Positions 1 through 11,045 of a stretch of 64,000 bases of DNA are shown here, piece after piece. This stretch comes from Adiantum capillus-veneris. Lineage: Eukaryota; Streptophyta; Polypodiopsida; Polypodiales; Pteridaceae. The stretch spans positions 94,148,412-94,212,411 of the forward strand of contig CM043963.1 of NCBI GenBank assembly GCA_014529385.2. Direction: 5' to 3'. The notes under the pieces were generated by a model. The model was not told the origin of the DNA, did not search any database, and saw only the letters and a program-made list of their open reading frames with translations. Each line of letters starts with the position of its first letter. The first letter of the stretch is position 1. The position numbers and the translations under genes were made by a program.

Positions 1-24
1 GTCTTTGTCTTATCAATTTTGTAG

Positions 25-372
25 ATGTCCTTGATACAAGAAAAACCCATTGAAATAGAGCTATCTACTATCGGAAAGAGAAAACCAGAACCTTTTCCTA
101 TTCATGGTATCAAAAGACCTCGTCTTGAGGAGGAACAAAGTTCTGGAAATTCACAACAAAGAAGAGAGAACTTATTACGTATGAAATCTAGATGGGATCA
201 TTTATACTACACTTGTCTTGATCCTGGTCATCGATCCGAGGATTGTCCATTTAATAATTCAAGCTTCACACGATTGGTGGATAATTATGAACATAGAAAC
301 TTCAATCCAAATCAGAATTTTGGAAACTTTAGACCCAGACCACCGGCAGTTAAGAGGAACTTCAATCAGTAG
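25..372 (+). pseudogene. gag C-terminal fragment with damaged CCHC zinc knuckle
   Basis: The 115-residue frame holds a CX2CX4HX4C-type nucleocapsid knuckle at residues 61-74. Tyr stands at 61 (codon 205-207) where the first Cys is expected; Cys64, His69 and Cys74 remain. Upstream is a basic stretch and downstream an Asn/Phe/Pro-rich tail, both usual around gag knuckles. In the family this motif binds genomic RNA in the virus-like particle. The frame ends at a stop at 370-372, but similar Asn-rich coding continues in other frames. The real start is probably outside the window. Confidence 0.8.
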
Positions 373-539
373 AACTTTAAGCAAAACCAAAGACAACCTC
401 AAAACGAGGGGAATTTTAGACCAAGCAATCCACCTTTTTTCAGAATGGACCGCCTGTCAACAATAGCAACAATGGAAATTTTAACCATCGACTTCGTTCA
501 AGAGGAGGAGGGAAACAGGAAAACGCATATGTTCATGCT

Positions 540-890
540 GCAATTGAACATCAAGGAGTAAATGAAAAATTTCCAATTATTCAAACTCCAGCGGAGTATC
601 AAGATAACCATTTTACCTTATTGATTGATTCAAAGAGTACACATTCTTTCATATCTCCTATGTGCATCAGAAACCTCATTTCGCATGAACACCCTGATAC
701 AGACCTTACAGTAGAATGAGCTACGAGTAGGAAGGTTAGATCTTCTACTTCAATAGATAACTTGAGTTTTGTTTTGGATGGTCATAATAATTCTGCAAAC
801 TTCAGAGTGTTACCCATCAAAATCTACGATGGAATCCTAGGAATGGATTTGGCTTAAAGCCAATGATGCTCACATACACTGTAAAGATAC
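540..890 (+). pseudogene. retroviral-type aspartic protease, degenerate
   Basis: A frame through 618-660 reads like the active-site loop of a retropepsin, with the catalytic Asp at 627-629 in a hydrophobic-D-S-x-S-T-H-S-F context. The usual Gly after D-S is Lys (AAG at 633-635). A stop sits at 717-719. The C-terminal flap strand (I-L-G-M-D) is near 835-850 and is followed by a frameshift, because the expected W-L-K continuation lies in another frame. The domain would process Gag-Pol in an active element. It is inactive here. Confidence 0.75.
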
Positions 891-894
891 TTCA

Positions 895-2277
895 TTGATC
901 TTTCAAAATGATCAAAACTCTAGAGTTACAAAGAAACGGGAAAAGCCTAAGCTCAAACTAGTAAACTTTACCAACCTTATGAAGAGTTGTAGGAAAAATG
1001 AAAGAATTTACGCAGTAAAGCTTAACCCTAAAAAGAAGAAGATAGATTCACCTGAACCCGAATGGATAACAAAATTTGATGATCTATTTCATGAGGAACT
1101 TTCACATTTACCACCCAAGCATGATGTTGATCATGAAATAGAGCATACTCCAGGAGCTCAACCAGTTTCTCATAGACCTTACAAAATGTCAGTACTTGAA
1201 TCTGCGGAACTCAAAGAGCAATTAAGTCAACTTCTTGGATAAGGCTTCATTCAACCCAGCGTTTCTCCATGGAGTACTCTTGTTCTCTTTAATCAGAAGA
1301 AGGATAGTACTCTACGTCTTTATATTGATTATCATGGATTGAACCAGGTAGCAATCAACAATAAGTATGCAATACCAAGGATTGATGAACTGCTTGATCA
1401 ATTACATGGATCTTTTATCTTCACAAAGATTGATCTTAAGTCAGGGTATTCCCAAATCTGGATCAAGGAGGAGGACATACCAAAGACTGGATTCAATACT
1501 CTTTTTGGACATTATGAATTTACAGTTATGCCCTTTGGACTTACTAATGCTCCTGCAACTTTTGATCGTCTTATGATCGACGTGTTTCAAGAGCATCTTG
1601 ATGATTTTGTTCTTATCTTCTTTGATGATATCTTGGTTTACTCAAGAAACAGAGAAGAACGCAAACAACATGTGCGGCGAGTACTTGAACTTCTCCGTCA
1701 AAATCAACTTTATGCCAAACATAGCAAATGCACCTTCTTTACTGACAAGGTGGAATATTTGGGATTTATTGTATCCAAGGATAGTGTTTCTACTGATCCA
1801 AGTAAGATCAAAGCTGTCATAGCTTGGCCTACACCGAAATCAGTACGAGAAGTACGTGGTTTTCTTGGTTTGATAAGATGGTATCATACATTTATTGAAG
1901 GTTATGCTAAGATTGCATCTCCATTGACTAATACGCTTAAGAAGGCTAAAGTGTTTACTTGGAATGAACGTGCTCAAGCTAGTTTTGAGAAACTCAAAGA
2001 AGCCTTGGTGAATGATCCAATGCTACAATTTCCAGACTTCTCAAAGACATTCACTGTGCTCGCTGGTGCAAGTGGACAAGCAATTGGTGGCGTTCTGTCT
2101 CAAGAAGGCAAACCAGTAACTTATGAATCTCGTAAGTTACGTATACATGAGTTAAATTATCCGACACATGACTTGGAATTATTGTCCATTGTGAATGCTC
2201 TTAAAGTATGGCGACATTATCTTCTTGAAAGGAGATTTGAACTACATACCGACCATAAAAGCCTAAAGTGGATCTAG
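895..2277 (+). pseudogene. Ty3/gypsy reverse transcriptase and RNase H
   Basis: Positions 895-1242 encode the protease-RT linker and RT start, ending at an in-frame TAA (1240-1242). The same frame region resumes and is open from 1339 to 2277 (312 residues). The RT palm motif F-F-D-D is at residues 94-97 of that part. The H-Y-E-F and [11 protein letters not shown] blocks typical of gypsy RT lie just before it. RNase H follows with the TDH motif (Asp305), but the first catalytic Asp (expected T-D-A-S) is Gly243, a GAT to GGT type change. The frame stops at 2275-2277. The reverse-transcription enzyme is recognisable but catalytically broken. Confidence 0.92.
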
Positions 2278-2329
2278 ACCTGACCTTAATATGCGGCAAC
2301 AAAGATGGATGGAGTTGTTATGCAAATAT

Positions 2330-3440
2330 GATTTTGGAATTGAATATAAACCCGGGAAGGAAAATCTTGTGGCCGATGCCTTAAGAAGGAAGAGTACTAT
2401 AGCGGCTTTTACAACCTCTACTACTTCTTTAATCAACCTTATTTGAGAAGGTATGACTCAAGACCCGTATTACTTAAAAATGCAGTACTTGATGAACCTA
2501 AATAATTGCACAAAGAAGCAGGGAATTCAAATCAAAGGCTTTCACGTTGAAGGAGATGATCCTTACTTCGGTAATCGTCTTTGTATTCCAAATCAAGGTG
2601 GAATCAAACTTCAGATATTACAGGAAGCTCATGATATACCTATAGCAGGACATTCAGGATATATTAAGACTCACTCTACTGTAAGAACGACTTTCTTTTA
2701 GCCAGGACTAAATCGTGATATGTTGAACTATGTTACAAGATGCTTAACATGCCAGCGTATTAAAGCTGAGCGAATCCGATACCCCCATAAGCTTCAACAT
2801 ATTGATGCTCCACAAATAAAATGGGAGTGCATATCCATGGATTTTATTACATGACTTCCTACATCTTTAGAATATAACTCTATTTTTGTTGTTGTTGATA
2901 TGCTTAGAAAAATGAACCATTTATTTCCAATCAAGACAACATTTACGGCTAAGGATATAGCTCAAGTTTTCATGGAAGGTGTTTTCATGTATCATGGTTT
3001 ACCTCGGACGATAATTTCTGATCGTGATGCGGAGTTCACCTCTAGCTTTTGGAAAGCCTTATTCTCACCTAATAGGAACCCAGTTAGCCTTTAGTAGTGC
3101 TTACCATCCTCAAACTGATGGGCTGCCAGAAAGAAAAAATCAAATCATTGAAGATATGTTAAGAGCGTATTGTATGCATGAGCAGAGTAAATAGACTGGA
3201 TACTTGTATTTGGTTGAATTTGCTTATAATTCATCATTCCAATGCTCAATTGAAATGTGTTGTATGGGCAAGAGTGTCTAACACTCAAATGGACAGACCC
3301 TCTCATACGAGTTCAAGCATCCAAAGAAATGTTGGATGAAATGCAAATACAAACCGATCTTATATGGTAGGATATTAAGACTGCTTAAGATAGACAGAAG
3401 TGTTATGCTGATCCAAAACGATCTACCAGACTTTTTGAAG
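2330..3440 (+). pseudogene. gypsy integrase (HHCC and DDE core), interrupted
   Basis: A V-A-D-A-L tail of RNase H near 2370 leads into integrase. The zinc-binding H-x-H and C-x2-C ligands are present between about 2630 and 2760. A TAG at 2699-2701 replaces the Trp codon expected before P-G-L. The core shows M-D-F (first Asp, near 2840), S-D-R-D (second Asp, near 3023) and P-E-R (Glu, near 3127). A TGA follows the first Asp, and a one-base frameshift near 3070 separates the second Asp from the Glu. A further TAA lies near 3190. No active integrase can be made. Confidence 0.88.
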
Positions 3441-3448
3441 AGAGCGAT

Positions 3449-3857
3449 ATGATATTTTTTAGGGTGAAACCCAAACGTAGTTCCTTATCAATGGGTAAGT
3501 GTAAGAAGCTAAGTGCCAGATATTGTGGACCTCTTGTAATCACAAAACATATTAATGATCAAGCTTCCAGATTCTTGTTACCGCCACACATAAAGGTACA
3601 TGATGTTTTTCACGTCAACTTACTCAAGAAGTATGTACCTGATCCACAACATATTCTTGATGATTCTCTATTATCTACATCTACAGATGGAACTTTTGAA
3701 GTATATCCCGAAGCAATACTTCAGAACAGAACCAAGCCTCTACGTAGTCAGGACCATTATTAAACACCTTAAATGGTCAATGTATCCTCAGGAAGATGTC
3801 ACTTGGGAATGTGAGGATGTAATGAGACTAAATATTCTAGACTTCATGTTGAGGTGA
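3449..3857 (+). pseudogene. integrase C-terminal domain plus chromodomain-like tail
   Basis: The frame 3449-3763 carries the GPY/F-like region (Y-C-G-P) and the H-D-V-F-H-V-N-L-L-K motif that closes gypsy integrases. It stops at 3761-3763. An overlapping frame (3600-3857) carries on with a W-S-M-Y-P-Q-E-D-V-T-W-E segment that matches the second half of a retroelement chromodomain, which in chromoviruses targets insertion to heterochromatin. A frameshift near 3750 therefore splits the chromodomain. Confidence 0.8.
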
Positions 3858-4004
3858 GGACACCTCGAATTTTTCAAGTGTGGGAGGATGGAAGATCCCC
3901 AATTTTTGGGTTTCTTCTTAAAATAAAAAAATAGCTTTCAATATCTATTTTGTCAAATTTTGACTTAAGATGCTTGTTTGGCAGTATTTGAAGGCTCTAA
4001 AGTA

Positions 4005-4370
4005 AAAAGCAAGGTCGTTACCATATTCCAGTAGGTTAGACGGACGTTTGGTGAGTTTTGTCAAAATCCGTTATTTTTAGCTTTTTCATGTTTTTTATGC
4101 TTTTAGGTGCTTTTTTTGCGAAAAGCAAGGTCGGATCCTTGATCTACGTGTTCCAAGGAAGCTATGGTTCAATTTTGTAAAAATCTTCTCTTGAGTTCTT
4201 TTCACGCTATTTATAGCTTTTTATGATTTCTAGTGCTTTTTAATGAAAAGCGAGTCCGCTTTCTTATTCCAGTGGACGAGGGAAACCCATGGTTCAATTT
4301 TAAAAAATTTACTTCTTTTTTTGCTTTTCATACTATTTTTAGCTTTTTGTGCTTTTCGGCGTTTTGAAAA
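4005..4370 (+). repeat. three diverged ~120-bp tandem units inside the LTR
   Basis: The motif gaaaagc(a/g)aggtcg-like recurs at about 4005, 4121, 4246 and, more decayed, 4366. Each copy is preceded by an agctttttatg-type block and followed by a g-g-t-t-c-a-a-t-t-t-t-type block. Spacings are 116, 125 and 120 bp. Such units often sit in the U3 enhancer area of plant LTRs. Confidence 0.7.
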
Positions 4371-4622
4371 GCAATGTTCTTTTTATGATGACCTAAATGA
4401 AAAAATATTAATTTTAGTCTCCGTCAGATTTAAAAATAATCACCCGGAGCAAAAACGGAACCAAATGGGATTTTTACGAGAAATATTTTTATAAAAAGCG
4501 ATACCGTTAATACGTTTGAGTAGTACGGAAAAGTCATAATTATGTCGAGACATTACGGAGTGGCATAGTCTAGCTACGATTTCCATTAGTTGGCCAAATA
4601 TTGCTCGGATGGTCAATTTTGC

Positions 4623-4630
4623 TATAAAAG
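4623..4630 (+). promoter_or_regulatory. TATA-like box in the putative LTR
   Basis: The sequence tataaaag lies in the distal half of the putative LTR, where a retroelement Pol II promoter is expected. The role is inferred from position only. Confidence 0.35.
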
Positions 4631-4906
4631 TTGAATGGTAAGTGGGAGAGTTGACCACCAAAAGCAAAGACTTGTTTTTAGTAAAGACTGGAGTTTTTTT
4701 GCAAAAGCTGGGGGCTATTCCATGCAAGAAGGTAGCGCCATCTCTCATCTTGGGACAACTCCAGCCTGCTGCACTTGCGTATAACTTGTCGGTTAGTGCT
4801 CAGTTTTTTAGTGTCGTCTGTTGCGTCTACTATCGCCAGGCTATACGTATCTATTATACGGAGTGGTACAAGCTCTTCATCACCATCTCCATAAGCTCTT
4901 CTCTCG

Positions 4907-4932
4907 AGAAGAAGAAGAAGAAGAAGAAGAAG
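4907..4932 (+). repeat. (GAA)n microsatellite
   Basis: A pure GAA/AAG trinucleotide run of about eight units, flanked by CT-rich sequence. No coding role is evident. Confidence 0.9.
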
Positions 4933-5121
4933 GACGCTCTCTCTCTGCTTGCTTATTATCTTCTCTCTTGTTTGACAGTGTACGCACTCTCCAGAAGCTC
5001 TCGTGGCGGATACCTCTATGTAGCTCTCATCACCGCTCTATTGTGACAAAGCAAGAAGCCTTTCAACAGCCCCTAATCGATTCTAAAGCACGGTGAGAAG
5101 CTCTAAATTCCATAGCGGGCC

Positions 5122-5303
<182 letters not shown>

Positions 5304-5410
5304 ATTTTTCTGCGTAGTCACCCTCTCAGTGATTGTTTTTTCGCATACGAGTGTATATATGGATCAACCGAGTACACAAAGTTGCCCCATTATTATTTCA
5401 TCATGTTTAA

Positions 5411-6731
5411 CACTAGGTTGGTCCTGGGACACTTTTATGTCCTGTTAAGTGACCATTTTCCTTGAATTATGTCAAGAGTTTCAAAATGGATTTTGAGGTG
5501 CTATATATCTAGAAATTTGTCTCGTGAGCTGAAAAAAACTCGATATTTTTTTGGAATACCAATTCCATCTTTAACCTTGTCCTTGCACAACATTTCACAA
5601 CCTAAACTGTGTGAAAAAACGGGTCCTGTTTTTGGCTTTTTTCAACTTTTTGTAACTATACCACTCTAGAATTCATTTTTATGAGGTCTATAATGCTAGA
5701 GAACTATCTTTAGTAGTCCTCAACATGTCCTGATGTTTCTAAGGAGAAATAAATATTAAAGTTGTAAGTTATGACGAAATTACAAAAATTGTCAAATCAT
5801 GTTTTTTAGCCAATTTTAGCTCTTCTATGATTTTTTGGGTGGATTTCATGATATCCAAATGCATTTTTTATTTTCTATGTCGCATATTGTAACATAAATC
5901 TAATATTCCTTGAGTTTTGGGGCACCTAATACCCTATTTTTCATAGTACACAACGATGGTTGAGTTTTTCAATTATAGAAGAAAATGAAACATTCTAGTA
6001 TATCAAGTATAGCTTTTTCAATATTGTTAGTTTCTTGTGACAACTACATGCATTTTGTAGGTAGTAACCATATCTAATTATAAGGATCAAATTTGGCTAG
6101 ATATTGAATAGTTTCTATGGGATTCTACAACTCATAATGTTGAATCCAGTTTTTTCATGTTTGCTGTTTTTAGCACTTCATCTTTGTCCCTAAGATTCCC
6201 CTTGGTAAGAGATGTATTATTCTTTTGACATGGTCCATGGATCCTTATGAACATAAAGGACAATAGGGAACTAAGAAAACATGCGTATATTATTTGTATT
6301 GAACGTGGCTATAGAAACTTTGATGATAGGTTTGCAGAATGGTAAAAATTCAACTTTTTTGTACCTAATTATTTTGGTAAAACAAAAAATAGTGAGTGAG
6401 AAGCAATCATATGTTCTGATCACCAACCCATTGAAGTTAACTAGGGAATTTATCTCAAGTCCTACAAAAATCCCTAATCTTATTTTTATGCAACAAAACG
6501 TAAGAAATGACTGTTTTGATGAAAATGCACTGGTCCATCAACTTTGGAGGCTTGGTGTGACCAAAAGATGAGAAATTTTACAAGTTTCTTATTTTTTCCA
6601 TGTGTAGTAGGCCTTGAACTATAACCTCATGAAAGGATTTTACAAAATGAGTGGATCTACTATGGTTTTGGAGGTTTTTTTCAAAACCCTGAAAGGACAC
6701 TTTTATGTCCTGGTTGGTTACCAACCTAGTG
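5411..6731. mobile_element. non-autonomous CACTA-type (CMC/EnSpm) DNA transposon, 1.32 kb
   Basis: The left end starts CACTAGGTTGGT (5411-5422) and the right end is its exact reverse complement ACCAACCTAGTG (6720-6731), the CACTA...TAGTG signature of this superfamily. An 18-bp subterminal repeat, ggacacttttatgtcctg, occurs near both ends (5427-5444 and 6695-6712) in direct orientation and is itself nearly palindromic; CACTA elements carry subterminal repeats bound by TNPA-type proteins. The 3-bp flanks are taa and tta, so the expected target duplication is imperfect. The interior is AT-rich with only short ORFs and no transposase, hence mobilisation only in trans. Confidence 0.75.
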
Positions 6732-8766
6732 TTAACACGCTGATTTATGCACATGACGCGTTTATGGTCGCGTGCGTGCATAAAAAGCGCTTTTTATTTC
6801 ACGTCATAGAGGCAGTAGGAACATTGTTTTGGTCATAAATCACAAACCGCTATGAATCAACCCGAACCCTTTATACCGGCGATAAAAAACATCATTTAGA
6901 ACATTTTCTCTCTTTGGTGTCATGTTAAAAACATGCACGAGCTAAAGAGATATGGTCCAAAAACAGTTTGTTGCCCACTACACAGTTTTTACTCTAGGCT
7001 CCTTGGAGAACCACTATATAGATTCACCGGATGAGCAAACCCACTTAACCAATTGAAAAGCTTGATGAAACTTGATGATAAATGAATTTAGGTCTCCATT
7101 ATCAATTCGGGAATGCGCCTTATTAATAATCACTCTATAACCGGTTTTACCTACACGCACAGGGGTGCTAGCAAGGGGGGGTTACCATATGACGTCGTGA
7201 GTTGATCGAGCTGTTTTATGGATTGTTTTGGTGAGTTGATTTCAATCATTAGATGGCCATAAACTTATGTGAGAGCATATGGTTAAACATCCCGAACCGC
7301 ATAGACACATGTGAATAAGGTGGCTTTCTTTTGGGGTTATTGTTTTTTGTGTGAGTACCATATGGGTGAAGTGATGTGATAGAGTGATAGTCTATATTAT
7401 AGAGCTGAGCTTGATGCATATGTGTGAAGTTATGGTTTATGGTTGACCTAAAGGTCGTCGGAGTTGTTTTTCATCCTGTTTATGGTGATGGAATGTTAAC
7501 ATATGATGTATGGGAATTCATGGATTGATGTGGATGCCTCGTATGCATGGTTGTGATTGCTTCCCACCTTCCTAGGTCAATAACTAGCTCTATGTGCTGG
7601 GAAGGTAAAGTGAAAATGTGATGCATCAACTTTGCATGATTGGATGTGGTCAAAATTGGATTTTTATAACATGATTAGTTGCTGGTCGGACTCTTTTTAT
7701 GCATAAAAGAATCACATCTTAAGGGTCACATGTGTGTAGACTCCGATTGATTGCAGGGGATGTGTCAAACTCCAAGTGTTGAAGTTGGTTCAGTGTGATT
7801 AGGATTCATGTTGAAGGGCTGAGATTCCCTTATGGATTATGGTTGATATTCTATGGTGTAAGCCGATGTGGTTTATGGTTTTCTTTTCTGGATTTGATTA
7901 TGTTGCCAAAATTTGCAGCCATGTTATGTTCTAATGTGGTTATGCAGAATTGGTTGTGCCTCACCCAAGTTGGGTGGAGTGCTCGCTCGTGTGATGTTAT
8001 TATGGTTTATGGTTTTTGGAATTGGATCATAAAGTGATTCGGATGGTTTATGGTAGACGTGTAAGGGTAGAGACCCTATACAATCTAATTGCTTGGGAAA
8101 GATTGTTTGTGCATCTAGGAAGTGCTATTGTGATTGGACTCATGTATTATGCTTCTCATGGTACCGTTGCTACAAGACTAAGATCACCTACATCGCTTAG
8201 CCTTAGATTAAAGGGTCACTGACCTAGGGCTTTGCTGGATCGGGGGTGTTGCCTAGGTCTTCTTCTTTTTGTTAGGCTCATCTACACGGTTAGTGCGTCG
8301 GGAGTTGAATGACCTACACGGCTAACGCGTCAGGGATTTTGCCTTGGCTTTGCCTAAACACCTTGTGCTGGGCATCGAAGAGGCATGGCGCCTAAACTGA
8401 TATGGTTGGTGTGGATACCCTACAACCTGTTGGTATTTGGGATCCTTTGAGAGCTTGGGTTCATGGAGGGAGGCGAAGCGGCCTCAGCCTATGTCTGGCT
8501 CAAGTAGGTTGGAGGTGTTCTGGCTCGCTCTTGCCGAAGTGAAATTCTCTTTGTCCGTAGTAGAGCGGAAGTGGATGGGTGGACCGGTCAATCCCTACAC
8601 ACGGTCCGGTGCTTTGCTAGTTATTTTGTCATAAAGTTTTTGATGTTATGGTATACCGAGATTTTGTCATTACATTAATACATGTTTGTCTTCCATTAGA
8701 TGGGCATTCAAAGATTCTCTGTTGTCATCTTCTCATGTATCTGTGCACTCTATTTCACCCTCCACT

Positions 8767-8770
<4 letters not shown>
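6732..8770. other. intergenic sequence without a recognised gene
   Basis: I find only short ORFs and no recognisable protein domain on either strand. A loose recurrence of a tttatggttt motif (near 7436, 7850, 8000 and 8045) and a GC-richer stretch at about 8220-8640 suggest decayed repeats or an old LTR, but no PBS, PPT or paired repeat could be defined. Confidence 0.5.

Positions 8771-8847
<77 letters not shown>
8771..8847 (+). repeat. (TC)n microsatellite, 77 bp
   Basis: About 38 uninterrupted TC units ending in a short T run. The Leu/Ser-repeat frames across it are not real genes. Confidence 0.97.
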
Positions 8848-8850
<3 letters not shown>

Positions 8851-9122
8851 CGCAATGCGGCATACACATATATTCACCCTCCACAATGTTATATTTTTCT
8901 TGAGTACACTTTCATTCATAACACCCATTCAGGGGTATCACTAGTCGCTAGGTACCTCTAGATGCAGTCTGGGTCATGGCCTAAACTCCATGCTTGGTCG
9001 GGCGCTGAGAACTCCTCCCATATGCAAATGCTTCCACAACTCAGATGTATATTGAAAATTGTATAAAAGTGTAAATTGTATATTTTGTGCATAGACCCAT
9101 GGGGAGGGTGTCTCTCGTCACA

Positions 9123-9287
9123 TCCCCCTCCTAGGGAGCTTGTCCATGTCCTCAATCTTTGACTTTGTCCTCTGCTAAGTGGTCATGTCCACCTCCAATC
9201 TCTTTGGACCTCCTTGTTTGCATGTACATGCAAGAAGAAAGTGGGTGGCCCCACGCCCTAGGCCCAAAGTAGAAGCTCTGATACTAA
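9123..9287 (-). mobile_element. miniature LTR-element core (TRIM-like): PBS and PPT 140 bp apart
   Basis: Read on the minus strand, a sequence ending ...TTCACA (plus 9288-9293) is followed after one base by TAGTATCAGAGC (plus 9275-9286), one mismatch from the usual initiator-Met-tRNA primer site. About 140 bp on comes a purine tract (plus 9123-9134) and then TGTGACGAGAG (LTR-like start, plus 9122 downward). A TATA-like box (minus; plus about 9336-9345) lies shortly before the first LTR end. This is the layout of a TRIM: LTR, PBS, tiny non-coding interior, PPT, LTR. I could not align the two presumed LTRs, so the assignment is tentative. Confidence 0.45.
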
Positions 9288-9485
9288 TGTGAACCCCCCT
9301 GGTGGGACTGCCTTGGAATGATCACAACCTCCCTTTATATAGCTCCCTGGTCCTCATTCCCTATCCACACTAGCAGTTGGCCCCTTGGTCATGGTCATTG
9401 ACCACCGGGGTTTATGCCCTTGGCACGACGTGTTTGTAGAAGCCATTGAAACCTCTTTGAAAGAGAAGTCCAGTGATTATCTAGA

Positions 9486-10568
9486 AAGTATATACAAGCT
9501 GCCATAATAAGAGAAGGTGGGTCAAATAATGTGACTGCAATCATCACATATAATGCATCCAACTATAAGGCTGCAGGGAGGGCTATCCAAGTTAAGTACC
9601 CAGAGAATACTTGGGTGTCATGTGCAACGCATACTCTTAATTTTCTATTTTAAAAAAATAGTAAAATGATTGTCATAAAACAAACGCTACTGGATGTAAA
9701 CCATGTGGTTAAATTTATTAGAGAGTATCGATTTTTGTATGCTCTTTTTTGAACAAAATCACCCAAGAAAACTTTACAGATATTTCGTGCAACAATGTTT
9801 GCAACCGCATACTATGTTTGCCACCTTGCAAGAAGTGAAGCCTACTTTGATTGAAATGGTAGCTGATAGATGATGGATGCATGGCTCAACAACAAGTATC
9901 CTAGATACCAAGAGGCAGCTACAAGATGTACATAGCTTGTGAACTCGCCAGTTTTTTGGCACAATGTAGAGAGGATTGTCACTTTGGCCAAACCATTTTT
10001 AGATCTTTTGCGAACAGTCAACAAAGACTCTTTTGCATTTGGTTATTGTTATATGTCAGATGTATTATGCAAAGTAAGAGAGCATGTTGGCTTTGGTGCA
10101 AAGGAAAAGTTTGCCATAATCACAGCTGCCTACAAGCGATGGGTGCAGTTGCATACGTCGTTGCATGGTGCTACATTTGGATGGATCCCAAACTCCAAAT
10201 TTATCAACAACCAGCCAACAAAGAAATCGTGGCCAGCTTCAAAACAGTGTGCTCTTAAGTGTTGGGATAAGAGGATGGGAAAACTGTTTTTTGTGAGCGA
10301 GTTAATTATGCTAATAGAACAGGTATGTTCTAGGATCCATGGCATATAGATGACATTGCACACACAAGTCCGCCTCGAAGGTGGGGAGAAAGTGGATCTG
10401 CAACACACTATAATAAGGGTTTTATCTATTGCAGCATCAAGTGGAAGCTATGAGATAAATTGGTCGGCATTTGACTTTATGCATACCAAGAAAAAAACGA
10501 GCTTCACCCTAAAAGGGCTACTAATTTGGTCTATGTTTTTTGCAACATGTGACTTATCCATAAGCTAG
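9486..10568 (+). pseudogene. hAT-superfamily transposase, degenerate
   Basis: Positions 9486-9645 give a frame like the RNase H-fold (DUF659-type) core of plant hAT proteins, with N-A-S-N-Y-K-A-A-G-R and a following C-A-T-H-T-L-N. The catalytic Asp expected before N-A-S-N is Tyr (codon 9549-9551). After stops near 9650-9930 the frame 9939-10349 (136 residues) continues the middle domain. 10350-10568 holds the hAT C-terminal dimerisation motif (N-W-S-A-F-D then H-T-K-K-K). In active elements the protein excises and inserts its own DNA. Terminal repeats were not found. Confidence 0.85.
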
Positions 10569-10818
10569 TGAACATTGCAAAGAGAAACACAAAAGCATTA
10601 TGGTGCCTTCCAAACCCATGAAGCTATAGCTACAAAAGTTGACAATGACGATGATATGGAATGGGAGATAGCTTTAGAATGCTCTGATATGGATGAAGTA
10701 GATGATATGGTTGGTGTGTCTAATGCATATGAAGATGTGTGACTTAAGTCCTATAAGTTTTTCATGGTGTGATCACTTGAAAATTATGAAAGATAGTCAT
10801 GTTATGCTATTTGATGTT

Positions 10819-10821
<3 letters not shown>

Positions 10822-10868
<47 letters not shown>
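10822..10868 (+). repeat. (CT)n microsatellite
   Basis: About 23 CT units, pure, lying 250 bp past the hAT relic. Confidence 0.97.
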
Positions 10869-10873
<5 letters not shown>

Positions 10874-11045
10874 ACTTTTGCAATAAGAGTCATAATTACA
10901 ATTAGATACAATACAATTGTGAATCGAGAATACAAAAAAGGACAGTTGAGGGGGTAAATGAAACTTTGTGATTACAATATTGTCTTCTTAAGAAAATAGA
11001 TAGGGGTAAAGTGAGTAAGATGCTCAAGCCAAAGATTGTGTTAGC

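Larger units (their letters stand above)
1..3880 (+). mobile_element. Ty3/gypsy retrotransposon, 5'-truncated by window edge, degenerate
   Basis: The order gag zinc knuckle, aspartic protease, reverse transcriptase, RNase H, integrase with HHCC and DDE segments, then a chromodomain-like tail is the Ty3/gypsy order; copia places integrase before RT. The 5' LTR and start of gag lie outside the window. Stops and frameshifts break every domain, so the copy is dead. The chromodomain-like tail suggests a chromovirus lineage. The 3' end is followed by a probable LTR. Confidence 0.93.
3881..5100 (+). mobile_element. probable 3' LTR of the first gypsy element
   Basis: After the pol stop comes a purine-rich stretch (about 3880-3892) that could be the polypurine tract, then about 1.2 kb of AT-rich non-coding sequence with internal ~120-bp repeats and a TATA-like box at 4623-4630. 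That is how a gypsy 3' LTR is placed. The partner 5' LTR is outside the window, so neither boundary can be proved. The right end is a guess just before the microsatellite. Confidence 0.45.

Noticed and set aside
7141-7200. caggggtgctagc as a hAT terminal repeat for the relic at 9.5-10.6 kb
   Set aside because: No matching inverted end or 8-bp duplication was found on the other side.
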